From contig JACTNB010000006.1 of the NCBI GenBank assembly GCA_014584345.1, positions 263,200 through 327,199 on the forward strand: a stretch of DNA of 64,000 nucleotides, written 5' to 3'. This DNA comes from Planctomycetota bacterium (lineage in GTDB: Bacteria; Planctomycetota; Planctomycetia; Planctomycetales; Planctomycetaceae). The position numbers were made by a program, and so were the translations under genes. Within the stretch, counting starts at the first letter, position 1. Every line of letters starts with the position of its first letter. Under the pieces are notes generated by a model. The model did not search any database, was not told the origin of the DNA, and was given only the letters and a program-made list of their open reading frames with translations. Positions 27,485 to 37,700 of the stretch are shown here, piece by piece.

Positions 27485-27895
27485 ATGTCCGTCAAGAAAA
27501 TCGTGTTGATTGAAGATGACCGGGAAATCTCCTCTACCCTGCAGACCGTCCTTTCGAAATCGGGCTACGAGGTGGTTCCCTGCAGCAACGGGATCGAAGG
27601 TCAACAGGCGATCACTCGCGAACATCCCGATCTGGTAATTACCGACATGATGATGCCCCGCATGGGGGGCTTTCCCGTGCTCGAATTCCTCAAAACGCTG
27701 GAAAGTCCTCCCAAAGTAATCATGGTGACGGCCAACGAAGGGGGAAGGCATAAAGCCTATGCCGAGATGCTGGGCGTGAAGGCCTATCTGCGAAAGCCGT
27801 TTGCCATGGATCTGTTTCTCGACACCGTGGCCGAAGTGCTCGCCGAGGATGAGGATGAAGAGGCTCCACTCCGAAGGAAGCGCCCCAAGAAATAG
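27485..27895 (+). CDS. Single-domain response regulator (CheY-like receiver)
   Basis: 136 residues from the ATG at 27485; the open frame upstream encodes a Lys/His-rich leader and is unlikely to be translated. Receiver features: acidic pair in VLIEDDREI (11-12), phospho-accepting Asp in LVITDMMMPRMGG (about residue 57), Thr in IMVTANEGG (about 83) and Lys in KAYLRKPF (about 106). No output domain follows; the C-terminus is an acidic then basic tail (EDEDEEAPLRRKRPKK). It likely relays phosphate within a signalling network by protein contacts. No histidine kinase is in the window. Confidence 0.93.
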   Translation: MSVKKIVLIEDDREISSTLQTVLSKSGYEVVPCSNGIEGQQAITREHPDLVITDMMMPRMGGFPVLEFLKTLESPPKVIMVTANEGGRHKAYAEMLGVKAYLRKPFAMDLFLDTVAEVLAEDEDEEAPLRRKRPKK

Positions 27896-27924
27896 GTTCT
27901 CCACGTACTTCGATCATCTTTAGT

Positions 27925-29424
27925 ATGCCCCTGCATCCCCGCAGACGCGAGGCCGCCATGAACAAGAGATATTTGGATCGGCGCACGGGCCAGGTTGTCC
28001 CTCATCACGTTCCCGGTCTTTCCCGGCGCGAGATGCTATTGCGCGGCGGCGCGGGGTTTGGTCTGTTGCCGCTCACCTGGCTGGCTGCACGGGATTCCGG
28101 CTTCGCGGCCGAAGCGAGCAGTCAAAATCCGCTGGCTTCCCGCAGCCCGCACTTGCCGGCGACGGCCAAGCGGGTGATCTACCTGTTCATGGAAGGGGGC
28201 CCGAGCCATATCGATCTGTTCGATCCCAAGCCCGCCCTGAATGAACTGGCCGGGAAACCGCTGCCCGACAGCTTTGCCCGGGTCATCACCGCCATGGGCG
28301 AAGCCAATGCGCCACTGCTGGCGAGCCCGCGAAAGTGGAAACAACATGGCGAGGCGGGCACATGGGTCTCCGATTGGCTGCCTCACATTGCCACCTGCGT
28401 CGACGATTTGGCGGTGATTCGCTCCTGCTGGGGGAATGGCATCAATCATGCGGGTGGCGTCTGCCAGATGAACACGGGCATCACGCTGGCGGGCCGTCCT
28501 TCCCTGGGCGCCTGGGCCTGTTACGGGCTGGGGACGGAAAACCAGGATTTACCGGCTTTCGTGGTCCTCAAGGACAGCCAGGCCGAGGTCGTGAATGGTC
28601 CGAGAAGTTGGGGGACCGGTTTCATGCCTGCCAACTTTCAAGGGACAGTGCTGGAATCCGAAGGGGCTCCCATTTCGAATCTCAATCCCCCCGCGACGAT
28701 CGGAAACGAACGGCAATTGCGCAAGCTGGCCTACCTCCAGGAATTGAATCGCCAGCATGCGGAATCCCGAGAGGATAATCATGAGCTCGATGCCCGCATC
28801 CGCAGTTATGAACTTGCCTATCGCATGCAGTCGACGGCTCCCGCGGCGGTCGATCTGGCAGCGGAAACGCCTGCCACGCAGGAAATGTACGGCATGCACG
28901 ACAAAACCACCGAACGGTTTGGACGTATGTGCCTGCTGGCCCGGCGCCTGGCGGAACGTGGTGTGCGGTTCATTCAACTGTACCATGGCGCGGGCAGCAA
29001 ATGGGACGCCCACAACAATATCGAAAAGAATCATTCCGGCTTGTGCGCCGGCATGGACAAGCCCGTGGCCGGTTTGCTGAAGGACTTGAAGCAACGGGGC
29101 CTGCTGGAAGACACACTCGTGCTGTGGGGCGGAGAATTCGGGCGCACCCCCATGAGCGAACAGGGGAACGGGCGGGATCACAATCCGACCGGGTTCACCA
29201 TGTGGGCCGCCGGTGGGGGTGTCCGTGGCGGCCAGACCCTGGGGGCAACCGATGAAGTGGGACTGCATGCGATCGAACAGAAAATGCATATACACGATCT
29301 GCATGCCACCTGGCTGTCGCTACTGGGACTGGATCACATGCGGCTCGAATACTTCCATCGCGGTCGCCCCGAACGTCCCACGCTCAACGAAGGACATCCC
29401 CTGAGGAAACTGGTGACCGGCTGA
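27925..29424 (+). CDS. DUF1501 protein with Tat-like signal
   Basis: 499 residues; a start at the ATG 27958 (MNKRYLDRRTGQ) is equally possible. The twin-arginine segment LSRREMLLRGGAGFGLLPLTW predicts export by the Tat system. The body is a DUF1501 domain: RVIYLFMEGGPSHIDLFDPKP near 75-95, VIRSCWGNGINHAG near 162-175, and the C-terminal GEFGRTPMSEQGNGRDHNPTG and LHATWLSLLGLDH. DUF1501 proteins are related to alkaline-phosphatase/sulfatase-fold enzymes, and in planctomycetes they are usually paired with DUF1549/DUF1553 cytochrome-like proteins. Here no such partner is adjacent. Activity is unproven for the family. Confidence 0.92.
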   Translation: MPLHPRRREAAMNKRYLDRRTGQVVPHHVPGLSRREMLLRGGAGFGLLPLTWLAARDSGFAAEASSQNPLASRSPHLPATAKRVIYLFMEGGPSHIDLFDPKPALNELAGKPLPDSFARVITAMGEANAPLLASPRKWKQHGEAGTWVSDWLPHIATCVDDLAVIRSCWGNGINHAGGVCQMNTGITLAGRPSLGAWACYGLGTENQDLPAFVVLKDSQAEVVNGPRSWGTGFMPANFQGTVLESEGAPISNLNPPATIGNERQLRKLAYLQELNRQHAESREDNHELDARIRSYELAYRMQSTAPAAVDLAAETPATQEMYGMHDKTTERFGRMCLLARRLAERGVRFIQLYHGAGSKWDAHNNIEKNHSGLCAGMDKPVAGLLKDLKQRGLLEDTLVLWGGEFGRTPMSEQGNGRDHNPTGFTMWAAGGGVRGGQTLGATDEVGLHAIEQKMHIHDLHATWLSLLGLDHMRLEYFHRGRPERPTLNEGHPLRKLVTG

Positions 29425-29728
29425 CCGGCCCGGCCCCTCACCCGCCCTATCTCCCAGATTCCTGGAAATATCGCGGCATCGCGGGTTTTGCATCCAGCAG
29501 ATCCAGTTTTGCTTCAAGCATTTCAATCCGCATAACCGATAAACTCGATATCACATGGCTCGTTGGCCGCGCTGCGCGGATTCCCGGATCGGACTCCGTA
29601 CGTCCCCGCAACGCACACACCGACAGCCAGTGGGAAGAGGAGGGGGACTCAACGCCACGACGCGCCACATAGGGACTTGGATGCGAGCAGAACGTGGCGT
29701 TTTCGGGAAGCGTCGAAAGGAATCGACC
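29425..29728. other. Short gap before the secreted beta-sandwich protein
   Basis: 304 bases. An in-frame extension of the downstream gene back to 29555 is open but has Arg-rich, non-family-like sequence and no ribosome site, so it is treated as untranslated. Nothing else is supported. Confidence 0.4.
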
Positions 29729-31315
29729 ATGAAACGGTATCTGTTGCCCTTGGCAGCGGTACTGGCCACGCTTGCCGGTTCGGCTGGACCGATCCTGGCT
29801 GGAAACGTGCCGGAAATTGCCACGTCGCGCAGCCAGTTCACCATACCCTTTCGATACGATCAGGCGGAACTCGGCCGATTGCAGGTTCAAGAGGTACTGC
29901 TGTTTGTTTCCCGCGACTCCGGGAAGAACTGGCGGCCCCTCGATACCATGTCGCCCCAGCACAAGGAATTCGTGTTTAATGCGACCGAAGACGGCATCTA
30001 TTGGTTTTCCGTGGCCGTCCGGGGAGGCGACCAGAGGTTATATCCCGATCCCGCCAAGCAACCTCCAGGCCTGCAAGTGACCGTCGACCGAATTCCTCCC
30101 ACACTGAATCTGCAACTCCAGCAGACCGTCCGGGATCGAGTCGAATTGTCGTGGCAGGCCGAGGATGCGTACCTTGCGCACAATACCCTGGAACTGGAAT
30201 ATCACAACGCGCCCGGCGATCCCTGGAAAAAAGTCTATGTCAACCCGGCACGTTCCGGTAGCACCTCCTGGAAAATTCAAGAGGGACAACGCCCCGAGGT
30301 TCGTGGACGCATCGCCGACACGGCGGGCAATGTCACTGAACAGTCGACCCAACTGGACTCGCCAATTCACACGCTCTCGTTAACCGGGAATTCCCATGGC
30401 GACCGATCCCTTGCCGCAATCACCACGGGGGGCGATGCTCCCGTGGAAGTGATTCTCCCCCTGATCAACCCGGGTATAAAGAAAGCGGAGACGGTGGACC
30501 TCGAGAATGCTGCCCCTCTGGAACTTGCCCACGCGACCACTCCGCCCGTCCCCCCTGCACCACCCGTGCGTGCAGCCACCGAGCGTGTGCCATCCGTGCC
30601 ACAACCTGCCGTCCAGGAAAGCCAGCCCCAGTTTCCGAGACTGCGGCAACAGGTGCAACATCTCCAGCCCGTGGAATACACAACGGATACCCGCGCGCGT
30701 TACTTGAACAGTCGGGAATTCCAGATTGAATATCAGGTGACGGGCGTCGGGCCCTCGGGGGTTGGCGTCGTGGAGTTATTCATTACCCAAGATAACGGGG
30801 ATCAGTGGTGGCGTTACGGGGTGGATGCGGATCTGGTCAGTCCCATGGAGGTCAAGGTTCCCGCCGATGGGCAATACGGTTTTCACTTTCGCATTCACAG
30901 TGGCGTCGGGAATGCCGAACCTCCGCCGCAACCGGGGCAACGCCCACAAATCCATGTCTTGGTCGACTCCTCCGCTCCCCGCTTGGAAATACTGAATGTT
31001 TACCAGGGACACGGCGATCAGTTGAACCAGTTAACGGTTCAATGGGATTTCATCGATCAACACCCGGGAGACAGGCCCATCTCGCTGTTTCTTTCCGGAA
31101 ACAAAGATGGTCCCTGGCAACCGTTGACGCATGCTTTGGAAAACACGGGGACACACACGTTTCGACTTCCCGAGAATGCCCCCACGCGGGTCTATTTGAA
31201 GGTTCAAGGAACGGATGTCGCGGGAAATGTAGCGGAAGCCGTTTCTCCCGAACCCATTCTGATCGATCTGGCGCGTCCCACCGCCCGCATCATCATGATT
31301 GATGCGATTCGGTAA
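29729..31315 (+). CDS. Secreted beta-sandwich protein of unknown function
   Basis: 528 residues from the ATG at 29729, which follows AAAGGA with proper spacing and starts a clear signal peptide (MKRYLLPLAAVLATLAGSAG). At least four fibronectin/Ig-like segments can be seen: LFVSRDSGKNWRPLDTM, LEYHNAPGDPWKKVYVNP, LFITQDNGDQWWRYG and LFLSGNKDGPWQPLTHA, each with the rhythm of a strand, a polar turn (DxGxxW) and another strand, and partners such as GVYWFSVAV- and YGFHFRIHSGVGN-type strands. A Pro-rich linker runs near 270-310. The repeated D-x-G-x-x-W turns suggest a modular adhesin or scaffold outside the cell. The 3' end overlaps the convergent gene by 23 bases. Confidence 0.72.
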   Translation: MKRYLLPLAAVLATLAGSAGPILAGNVPEIATSRSQFTIPFRYDQAELGRLQVQEVLLFVSRDSGKNWRPLDTMSPQHKEFVFNATEDGIYWFSVAVRGGDQRLYPDPAKQPPGLQVTVDRIPPTLNLQLQQTVRDRVELSWQAEDAYLAHNTLELEYHNAPGDPWKKVYVNPARSGSTSWKIQEGQRPEVRGRIADTAGNVTEQSTQLDSPIHTLSLTGNSHGDRSLAAITTGGDAPVEVILPLINPGIKKAETVDLENAAPLELAHATTPPVPPAPPVRAATERVPSVPQPAVQESQPQFPRLRQQVQHLQPVEYTTDTRARYLNSREFQIEYQVTGVGPSGVGVVELFITQDNGDQWWRYGVDADLVSPMEVKVPADGQYGFHFRIHSGVGNAEPPPQPGQRPQIHVLVDSSAPRLEILNVYQGHGDQLNQLTVQWDFIDQHPGDRPISLFLSGNKDGPWQPLTHALENTGTHTFRLPENAPTRVYLKVQGTDVAGNVAEAVSPEPILIDLARPTARIIMIDAIR

Positions 31316-31718
31316 GAGGTGGCGTTTCGCTCGGAGGGGAACTCCCTTGCGATTCCCGCAACACGTGTTGCCCCCACTGGAGCAGGGAATCGAGTTCCTC
31401 GCAACAGGCCTCCATGGAAATCACCGCCTGCTGGAAATTGGTGTGTGTGGAGGCAACCGGCGCATCCTGGCGAAATTGAGCACTGGCGGCCTTCAACTTG
31501 CCCAGTTTCTTGGCCAGCATTTTCAAGTAAGCCGCGGGATCGTTCACACGCGTTTCAAGTGCCCGAGAGGTATCAAAAACAGCCCGCACGATCTCCATCA
31601 GTTCCGGAAAATCTTCCGCTTCATCGGCATGCTTGATGAAAGTGCGTACCATCCAGGCGTGCGCCATAACCTTTTGGCACTTGCCGACAATTTCCGCTGG
31701 TGTTTGCAAGGGGTACAT
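31293..31718 (-). CDS. Small conserved helical protein of unknown function
   Basis: 141 residues, no signal peptide. Mostly helical by composition: MYPLQTPAEIVGKCQKVMAH, AWMVRTFIKHADEAEDFPEL, AYLKMLAKKLGKLKAASAQF, SMEACCEELDSLLQWGQHVL. The reading frame has consistent codon bias and a Ser/Pro-rich tail. It overlaps the end of the convergent secreted protein by 23 bases. I do not recognise the family. It may be a small cytoplasmic regulatory or accessory protein; that is a guess. Confidence 0.65.
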   Translation of the reverse strand: MYPLQTPAEIVGKCQKVMAHAWMVRTFIKHADEAEDFPELMEIVRAVFDTSRALETRVNDPAAYLKMLAKKLGKLKAASAQFRQDAPVASTHTNFQQAVISMEACCEELDSLLQWGQHVLRESQGSSPPSETPPLTESHQS

Positions 31719-31947
31719 TTCACGATCATTCCAGGGATACGAGTCCGTCTGTGCTCACCGCGTCGCTTCGGAGCAGTGGAACTTCGCTGCCGGCTCGTTC
31801 GACCACACTTGTTATTTCCAGAACGAGAGCGGACAATTCGCAATGAAAAAAGTCTCGAAAGTATTGTAAGCAAGAGAATGCGCAATCGCGACCCTCTGTC
31901 GTTTTCCGTGTGGGGGCGCGTAGAATGTGGAATCCAGGAGCGAATGT

Positions 31948-32766
31948 ATGACACAAATACAAAGGAATCGGATTGGTTTTATCGGTGCCGGCCGAATGGC
32001 GACCGCGCTGGCAAAAGGATTCCTGGAGCAAAAGGCCGTGACCCACACGGCGCTGTCGGCCTGCGATGTGTGGGAGCCTTCCCGGATTGCGTTTTCGAAA
32101 TCGACCGGAGTGGTCTGCACGGCGGAATCCCGGTCGGTCATTGAAAACTCCGACGTCTTGTTTCTGGCGGTGAAACCACAGGTCATCAAGGATGTAACGC
32201 CCGAAATATCGCGTCACGCTCGTCCCGATCAATTGATCGTTTCGATTGCCGCCGGAGTGACACTCGCCCAACTCGGCAAGTACCTGGGCAATCATCGTCA
32301 ACTGATACGCATCATGCCGAACACGCCGTGCCTGGTGGGCGCGGGTGCCGCCGGCATGGCAGCCAGTGCCAGCGTTTCCTCCGAGGATCGCGACTTCATC
32401 CGCCACTTGCTGGAAACAGTCGGAATCTGTATCGAAGTCCCGGAAAAACTGATGGACGCCGTCACGGGACTTTCCGGAAGCGGCCCCGCCTATGTCTTTC
32501 AAATGTTGGAGGCCATGAGTGACGCCGGCGTGCTGATGGGCTTGCCGAGGGATATCGCCACGCGGCTTTCCGCGCAAACCGTGCTGGGAGCCGCACGCAT
32601 GCTGCTGGAATCAGGAGACCACCCAGGGGAATTGAAGGATGCCGTCACCAGTCCGGGAGGCACCACCATTGCCGGCATCGCCGCCCTGGAACGGGGGGGG
32701 TTTCGAGCCTCGCTCATCGACGCTATCGAGGCAGGAACCCTGCGCTCGCGCGAACTTTCCGAGTAG
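31948..32766 (+). CDS. proC: Pyrroline-5-carboxylate reductase
   Basis: 272 residues from the ATG at 31948; AGGAG at 31936-31940 lies 7 bases upstream, which decides this start over 31927. Reduces 1-pyrroline-5-carboxylate to proline with NAD(P)H, the last step of proline synthesis. N-terminal Rossmann motif GFIGAGRMATALAKGF, the conserved AVKPQVI (about 73), RIMPNTPCLVGAGAAG (about 115), and the family signature DAVTGLSGSGPAYVFQMLEA followed by DAVTSPGGTTIAGIAALERG near residue 230. Length is typical. The GcvH-like gene lies 132 bases further on the same strand, so a shared transcript is possible but not evident. Confidence 0.95.
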   Translation: MTQIQRNRIGFIGAGRMATALAKGFLEQKAVTHTALSACDVWEPSRIAFSKSTGVVCTAESRSVIENSDVLFLAVKPQVIKDVTPEISRHARPDQLIVSIAAGVTLAQLGKYLGNHRQLIRIMPNTPCLVGAGAAGMAASASVSSEDRDFIRHLLETVGICIEVPEKLMDAVTGLSGSGPAYVFQMLEAMSDAGVLMGLPRDIATRLSAQTVLGAARMLLESGDHPGELKDAVTSPGGTTIAGIAALERGGFRASLIDAIEAGTLRSRELSE

Positions 32767-32898
32767 CCTGCCAGAACCTGTCCCCACAGGCCCAGTTTGC
32801 AGGCAAACAACAATCGAGAGGCAGACCCAAAACACTCATTCCTGGCATGTGCGAGCCCGTCCACCTCGGACGGGAACTCCAAGGAGGAACCTATTTCC

Positions 32899-33351
32899 GT
32901 GAGCGAACCTGAACTGATTTTTCTGATGGGGCAATACCAGGCCCGCATTCCGCGCGATCGGCTTTATGCCGAGAATCACATGTGGATTCAGCCGACGGAA
33001 GATCGGTTTCGCGCGGGGTTCACGGCTTATTCCGTCCGCCTGTTGCAGGATGTCTATTTTCTCGACTGGGATTTTACCGACGGATCGAGTGCCCTGAAGG
33101 GAGAGACCATCGGGGAAATTGAAAGCTCCAAGGCGGTTTCGGCCCTGTCCGCGCCCGCTGATTGCGAAGACCTGCAAGCCAATCCCGCACTGCTACAAGA
33201 CCCTTCGCTAATCAACACGTCTCCCTACGACCAGGGCTGGCTGTTTTCGTTTCGCTCCTCCCGGAACTTCCTCACCCCCGAGGAATACGTGACAATGCTC
33301 GGCAGTGTCTGGGAAGAAACACAGCGGGTAATCAAAGGACAAATTCAATAA
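32899..33351 (+). CDS. GcvH-like lipoyl-domain protein
   Basis: 150 residues from the GTG at 32899, preceded by AAGGAGG at 32881-32887. It resembles the glycine-cleavage H protein: RLYAENHMWIQ (compare the H-protein EHEWV segment), DGSSALKGETIGEIESSKAVSAL in two parts with the lipoyl-accepting Lys78 in the ESSKA context, then a two-helix C-terminus (NFLTPEEYVTMLGSVWEETQ). The glycine cleavage genes gcvT and gcvP are absent here; instead a two-cluster ferredoxin follows at 125 bases. It may thus carry a lipoyl arm for another redox pathway. Lipoylation needs a ligase or LipB/LipA encoded elsewhere. Confidence 0.82.
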   Translation: MSEPELIFLMGQYQARIPRDRLYAENHMWIQPTEDRFRAGFTAYSVRLLQDVYFLDWDFTDGSSALKGETIGEIESSKAVSALSAPADCEDLQANPALLQDPSLINTSPYDQGWLFSFRSSRNFLTPEEYVTMLGSVWEETQRVIKGQIQ

Positions 33352-33475
33352 CCCAGTCCCGGAAATCCCCCGGGTTCCGCGCGTGAAATTGCGACCTCAA
33401 TTTGATTCCCGCCGCGAGAGTGTGTAGTATCAAAGGCTTACTGGCAAATTCCCGAACGCGTTGGAAGTTTTCCTC

Positions 33476-34540
<1,065 letters not shown>

Positions 34541-34679
34541 TTTATAGTCGTATTGCCACGACTCACGACTGCTTGACGGCTGCCAGCAACAGCCCGGCGC
34601 CGCCGCCGAAATGCAGGACTCGCACGGCATGCCGTCCCCATTTTCCTGGACCTGATTCTTTTTTCGCGAATGCCGGCAA

Positions 34680-35150
34680 ATGTGGATCCATCTCAATGAA
34701 CCGAGCCACTTCGACGACTTCGTCACCTTGAATACGGCCTGGATTACGCGGTATTTCACGTTGGAACCGCCTGATTTCGAGCTGTTTTCCCGCCCGGAAT
34801 CGATTATCGAACAGGGAGGCTGTATTCTCAGCCTGTCCATTGCCTACGAGGCCCCCACCACGGTTGTCGCGGGTGTCTGCGCGCTGCTGCGAAAGTCGGA
34901 TTCCCTGTTCGAACTCAGTAAAATGGCAGTGGACGAACGGTTTCAAGGCCAGGGCTTGGGGGATGCCCTGATGCGCGCCGCCTTCGACTGGGCCAACCGC
35001 TCCGGTGCCGAAAAACTTACGCTCATCACCAACTCTCGCTTGACCCCGGCTATTGCCATGTACCGCAAGCACGGATTTGTCACCATCTGGGAAGGCCCGC
35101 ATCCCGAATACACGCGTGGCGACGTGATCATGGAGAAATCCCTGGATTGA
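34680..35150 (+). CDS. GNAT-family N-acetyltransferase
   Basis: 156 residues. The acetyl-CoA binding motif A is VDERFQGQGLGDALMRAAFD (about 82-101; Q-x-x-G-x-G pattern), preceded by the beta-4 strand LFELSKMAV and followed by KLTLITNSRLTPAIAMYRKHGF (motif B). Transfers an acetyl group from acetyl-CoA to an unidentified amine. No signal peptide. 139 bases separate it from the ferredoxin gene, with no evident terminator between, and the start has no strong ribosome site. Confidence 0.9.
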   Translation: MWIHLNEPSHFDDFVTLNTAWITRYFTLEPPDFELFSRPESIIEQGGCILSLSIAYEAPTTVVAGVCALLRKSDSLFELSKMAVDERFQGQGLGDALMRAAFDWANRSGAEKLTLITNSRLTPAIAMYRKHGFVTIWEGPHPEYTRGDVIMEKSLD

Positions 35151-35597
35151 ACTCCCGCGCTACAAAGGCACGGGAGCCTGGTGTGGTGTCGCTAGCAAAC
35201 CCGGCCCACGCGCCGCCGCAACGCGTTTCGCAACTTGATAAAGATAAGCTAGCAGGCATACACTACATATCCGTATTGCAGTAAAACTCTACTGCAATAC
35301 GGTGGTCGAATAATCGTTCTGCCATTTCGAGCACGCACAGTGAAACTGATGTACAAAGACTTAGCGGGGGTTGACCTGCCCCAATTTTTTGTACCACGCG
35401 TTATGAGAGTTCGGGTTGGCTAATCTTCATCGGGTTTTCAAACACATTCCGCTGAGCCCCACCCACCCTCACTGCGATTGACGATTACGGGCTACTTGAA
35501 CATTTACAATGCGTGTCATGCTCGCGGCCCGGCGGTCGCCGAGTTTGGATGTTCGTCACTCATCGTAAACCCAGGCCTTACTCTATAAGGAGACATA
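35151..35597. other. Gene-poor, relatively AT-rich stretch
   Basis: 447 bases without a supported gene until the small membrane protein. It holds a perfect palindrome (35271-35302) and a stretch GACCTGCCCCAATTTTTTGT (about 35372-35391) that resembles an IS3-type element end, but no second end or transposase accompanies it. Base composition is less GC-rich than in flanking genes. Confidence 0.45.
35271..35302. repeat. Perfect 13-bp inverted repeat with 6-base loop
   Basis: CCGTATTGCAGTA (35271-35283) and TACTGCAATACGG (35290-35302) are exact reverse complements around AAACTC. No T run follows, so it is less likely a terminator than an operator, a recombination site or a repeat end. Confidence 0.7.
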
Positions 35598-35840
35598 ATG
35601 AACTCGAATCCATGGTCAACAACAATCAACTATCGCGTTCTCTTCATCGTATTTGCGATCTGCACTGCCTTGGGTATGGCTGGGTTGATTGTGTCCGAGC
35701 TTTTCATGCCACAGAACGCGGGCGGTTTGGCGGGACGACTCGCGATGTATCGGTACATGGGAACAGCAACGTTCTGTTGGGCTTTAATTGCTCTGTGGTC
35801 GTGGTATCAACTGCAGCTAGCAACAAAAGGGATAAAGTGA
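35598..35840 (+). CDS. Small two-helix membrane protein
   Basis: 80 residues; the start is well supported by AAGGAG 8 bases before the ATG. Two hydrophobic helices: YRVLFIVFAICTALGMAGLI (about 12-31) and YMGTATFCWALIALWSWYQL (about 52-71), with a short loop FMPQNAGGLAGRLAM between. No family recognised. The gene stands alone in a gene-poor island, and its codon use is less GC-biased than that of neighbours, so lateral acquisition is possible. Confidence 0.65.
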   Translation: MNSNPWSTTINYRVLFIVFAICTALGMAGLIVSELFMPQNAGGLAGRLAMYRYMGTATFCWALIALWSWYQLQLATKGIK

Positions 35841-36344
35841 CACGTGTGTGAAAGTGTCAGGCTCACGCCGTTGCTGCGAATTACAGACCGGGTAGCAGCT
35901 TTGACGAGGCTGGGATAAATCGCATAACGGCCATCCGCCTGGATACCCCTCCCCATACCAGCGGACATACGGGGACGGCGATTTTTTGGGGCAGCCCAAC
36001 TGGAGTGGACCATAACATCACAGTTGCGGCTCAAAGGTGACCCGAGTATTTACGGGCGAGGCTCGTCGCACATGCTGGGACACGCCCCAGTTTACGTGGT
36101 TGCGGCCGGTACGATGAAGCGGGCAGGCAGCGGGGATGCTTGCTTTGACTCGGCCATTCTCCGACAATCCTGGAGGGGGTGCCAGCTTTCGTAAACCTCT
36201 GCGGAGCAGTTGCAATTGCAGAGAGAATCACCGGGAGGGGAGACTTCTAGCCCGGTTATTCCTGTCTTTTGTCTTTCCGTCCGGTTGCATCAAAGCTTGG
36301 CTCCACCCCGGATATTTTGCGGACATTTCCAGGAACGATACGTC
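35841..36344. other. Gap without supported gene upstream of a sulfatase
   Basis: 504 bases. Frames on both strands are open in places (for example minus 35807-36034) but show no domain, ribosome site or signal peptide. An in-frame extension of the next sulfatase back to 36210 lacks a signal peptide at its start and is treated as untranslated. An AGGA occurs just before the chosen ATG at 36345. Confidence 0.45.
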
Positions 36345-37700
36345 ATGCGGCAAATCTTATCGCGTGCAGGGCTATGCCTGCTTTGTCTGGCGTTTACCCC
36401 TCTGTTTCCGTGTGCAGCGGAACAACCCAACTTCCTGCTGATTTTCACCGATGACCATGGCTACGGCGATGTTTCAACCTACCACGCATCCGACGCCAGG
36501 ACTCCGCATATCGATAGTCTTGCCGCCGACGGTATGCTGTTTACCGCCATGCGGGCCAATTGCACGGTCTGTTCCCCTTCTCGCGCGGCCCTGTTAACAG
36601 GGCGATACGCGGATCGCGTGGGAGTGCCCGGCGTAATCCGCACCCATGCGGAGAATTCCTGGGGGTACTTCAATCCGGCGGTTCCGACACTGGCCGACGA
36701 ACTGAAGCGTGTCGGGTATCACACGGCAATCATCGGGAAATGGCACTTGGGGCTGGAATCTCCCAACACCCCGAACGAACGAGGGTTCGACTTCTTTCAC
36801 GGGTTCCTGGGCGACATGATGGACAGCTACACCGATCACTTACGGCATGGCGAGAATTACATGCGGCGAAACCAGGAACCGATCGAACCGACCGGGCATG
36901 CAACCGACCTGTTTTCCGATTGGGCGGCAGACTACCTGCGGGAGCGGGGCCTGCAGCAGGGTAAGCCATTCTTTTTATATCTGGCTTATAACGCACCTCA
37001 TTTTCCCATCGAACCGCCTGCGGCCTGGCTGGAACAAGTACGGAAGCGGTCTCCGCATCTAGAGGAGAAACGCGCCCGCAACGTGGCGTTTGTCGAGCAT
37101 CTGGATGCCGGTATCGGGCGCGTGCTGGCGGCATTGAAACAGCATGGTCTGTCCGACAAGACCCTGGTGGTGTTCACGTCCGACAATGGGGGTTCGTTGT
37201 CTCACGCCCAGAACAACGATCCCTGGCGCGATGGCAAGCAGAGCCATTACGACGGCGGCTTGCGGGTTCCGTTCCTGGCGCGTTGGCCGGGACGAATCGA
37301 ACCGGAGTCCCGTTGCGATTATGCCGGGCTGAATTTCGATCTGTTCCCGACATTCCTGGAATTGGCGGGCGTTCCTCTCGCCAAGGATCTCGATGCCGTC
37401 AGCCTGACCCCCCTGCTCCAGGGACAATCCCTGCCGCGGAAACGGGATTTGTATTTTACCCGCAGAGAGGGGGGACCGGCCTACGGCGGCAGCAGCTATG
37501 AAGCCATCATTCGCGGCGACTGGAAACTGCTCCGCAACAATCCGTTCAGCCCGTATGAATTGTACAATCTGAAGGATGATCCCCAGGAAACCCGGAATCT
37601 GGCAGGCAGCCAGCGGAAGATTGTTAACGAATTATTGACGGCGTTGCGTCTGCAGATTCAACGCGGAGGGGAGACTCCCTGGCAACCCCCGGCCCGATGA
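36345..37700 (+). CDS. Secreted type I sulfatase (CSPSR active site)
   Basis: 451 residues from the ATG at 36345, which starts a proper signal peptide (RAGLCLLCLAFTPLFPCAA). Core: PNFLLIFTDDHGYGDVSTY with the metal-binding Asp pair, formylglycine motif CSPSR at 76-80, IIGKWHLGLESP, and the second metal site VFTSDNGGSLSHAQ. A TRREGGPAYGG segment and GDWKLLRNNPF close the fold. Shorter than the other sulfatases in the window, close to the minimal arylsulfatase length. Next gene, also a sulfatase, is 121 bases downstream. Substrate unknown; desulfation of a polymer outside the cytoplasm is likely. Confidence 0.93.
   Translation: MRQILSRAGLCLLCLAFTPLFPCAAEQPNFLLIFTDDHGYGDVSTYHASDARTPHIDSLAADGMLFTAMRANCTVCSPSRAALLTGRYADRVGVPGVIRTHAENSWGYFNPAVPTLADELKRVGYHTAIIGKWHLGLESPNTPNERGFDFFHGFLGDMMDSYTDHLRHGENYMRRNQEPIEPTGHATDLFSDWAADYLRERGLQQGKPFFLYLAYNAPHFPIEPPAAWLEQVRKRSPHLEEKRARNVAFVEHLDAGIGRVLAALKQHGLSDKTLVVFTSDNGGSLSHAQNNDPWRDGKQSHYDGGLRVPFLARWPGRIEPESRCDYAGLNFDLFPTFLELAGVPLAKDLDAVSLTPLLQGQSLPRKRDLYFTRREGGPAYGGSSYEAIIRGDWKLLRNNPFSPYELYNLKDDPQETRNLAGSQRKIVNELLTALRLQIQRGGETPWQPPAR

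Noticed and set aside
29555..29728. N-terminal extension of the beta-sandwich protein
   Set aside because: Arg-rich text without family character; a strong ribosome site and signal peptide fit the start at 29729.
35367..35400. IS3-like end near GACCTGCCCCAATTTTTTGT
   Set aside because: No matching second end, target duplication or transposase in the window; resemblance alone is not enough.
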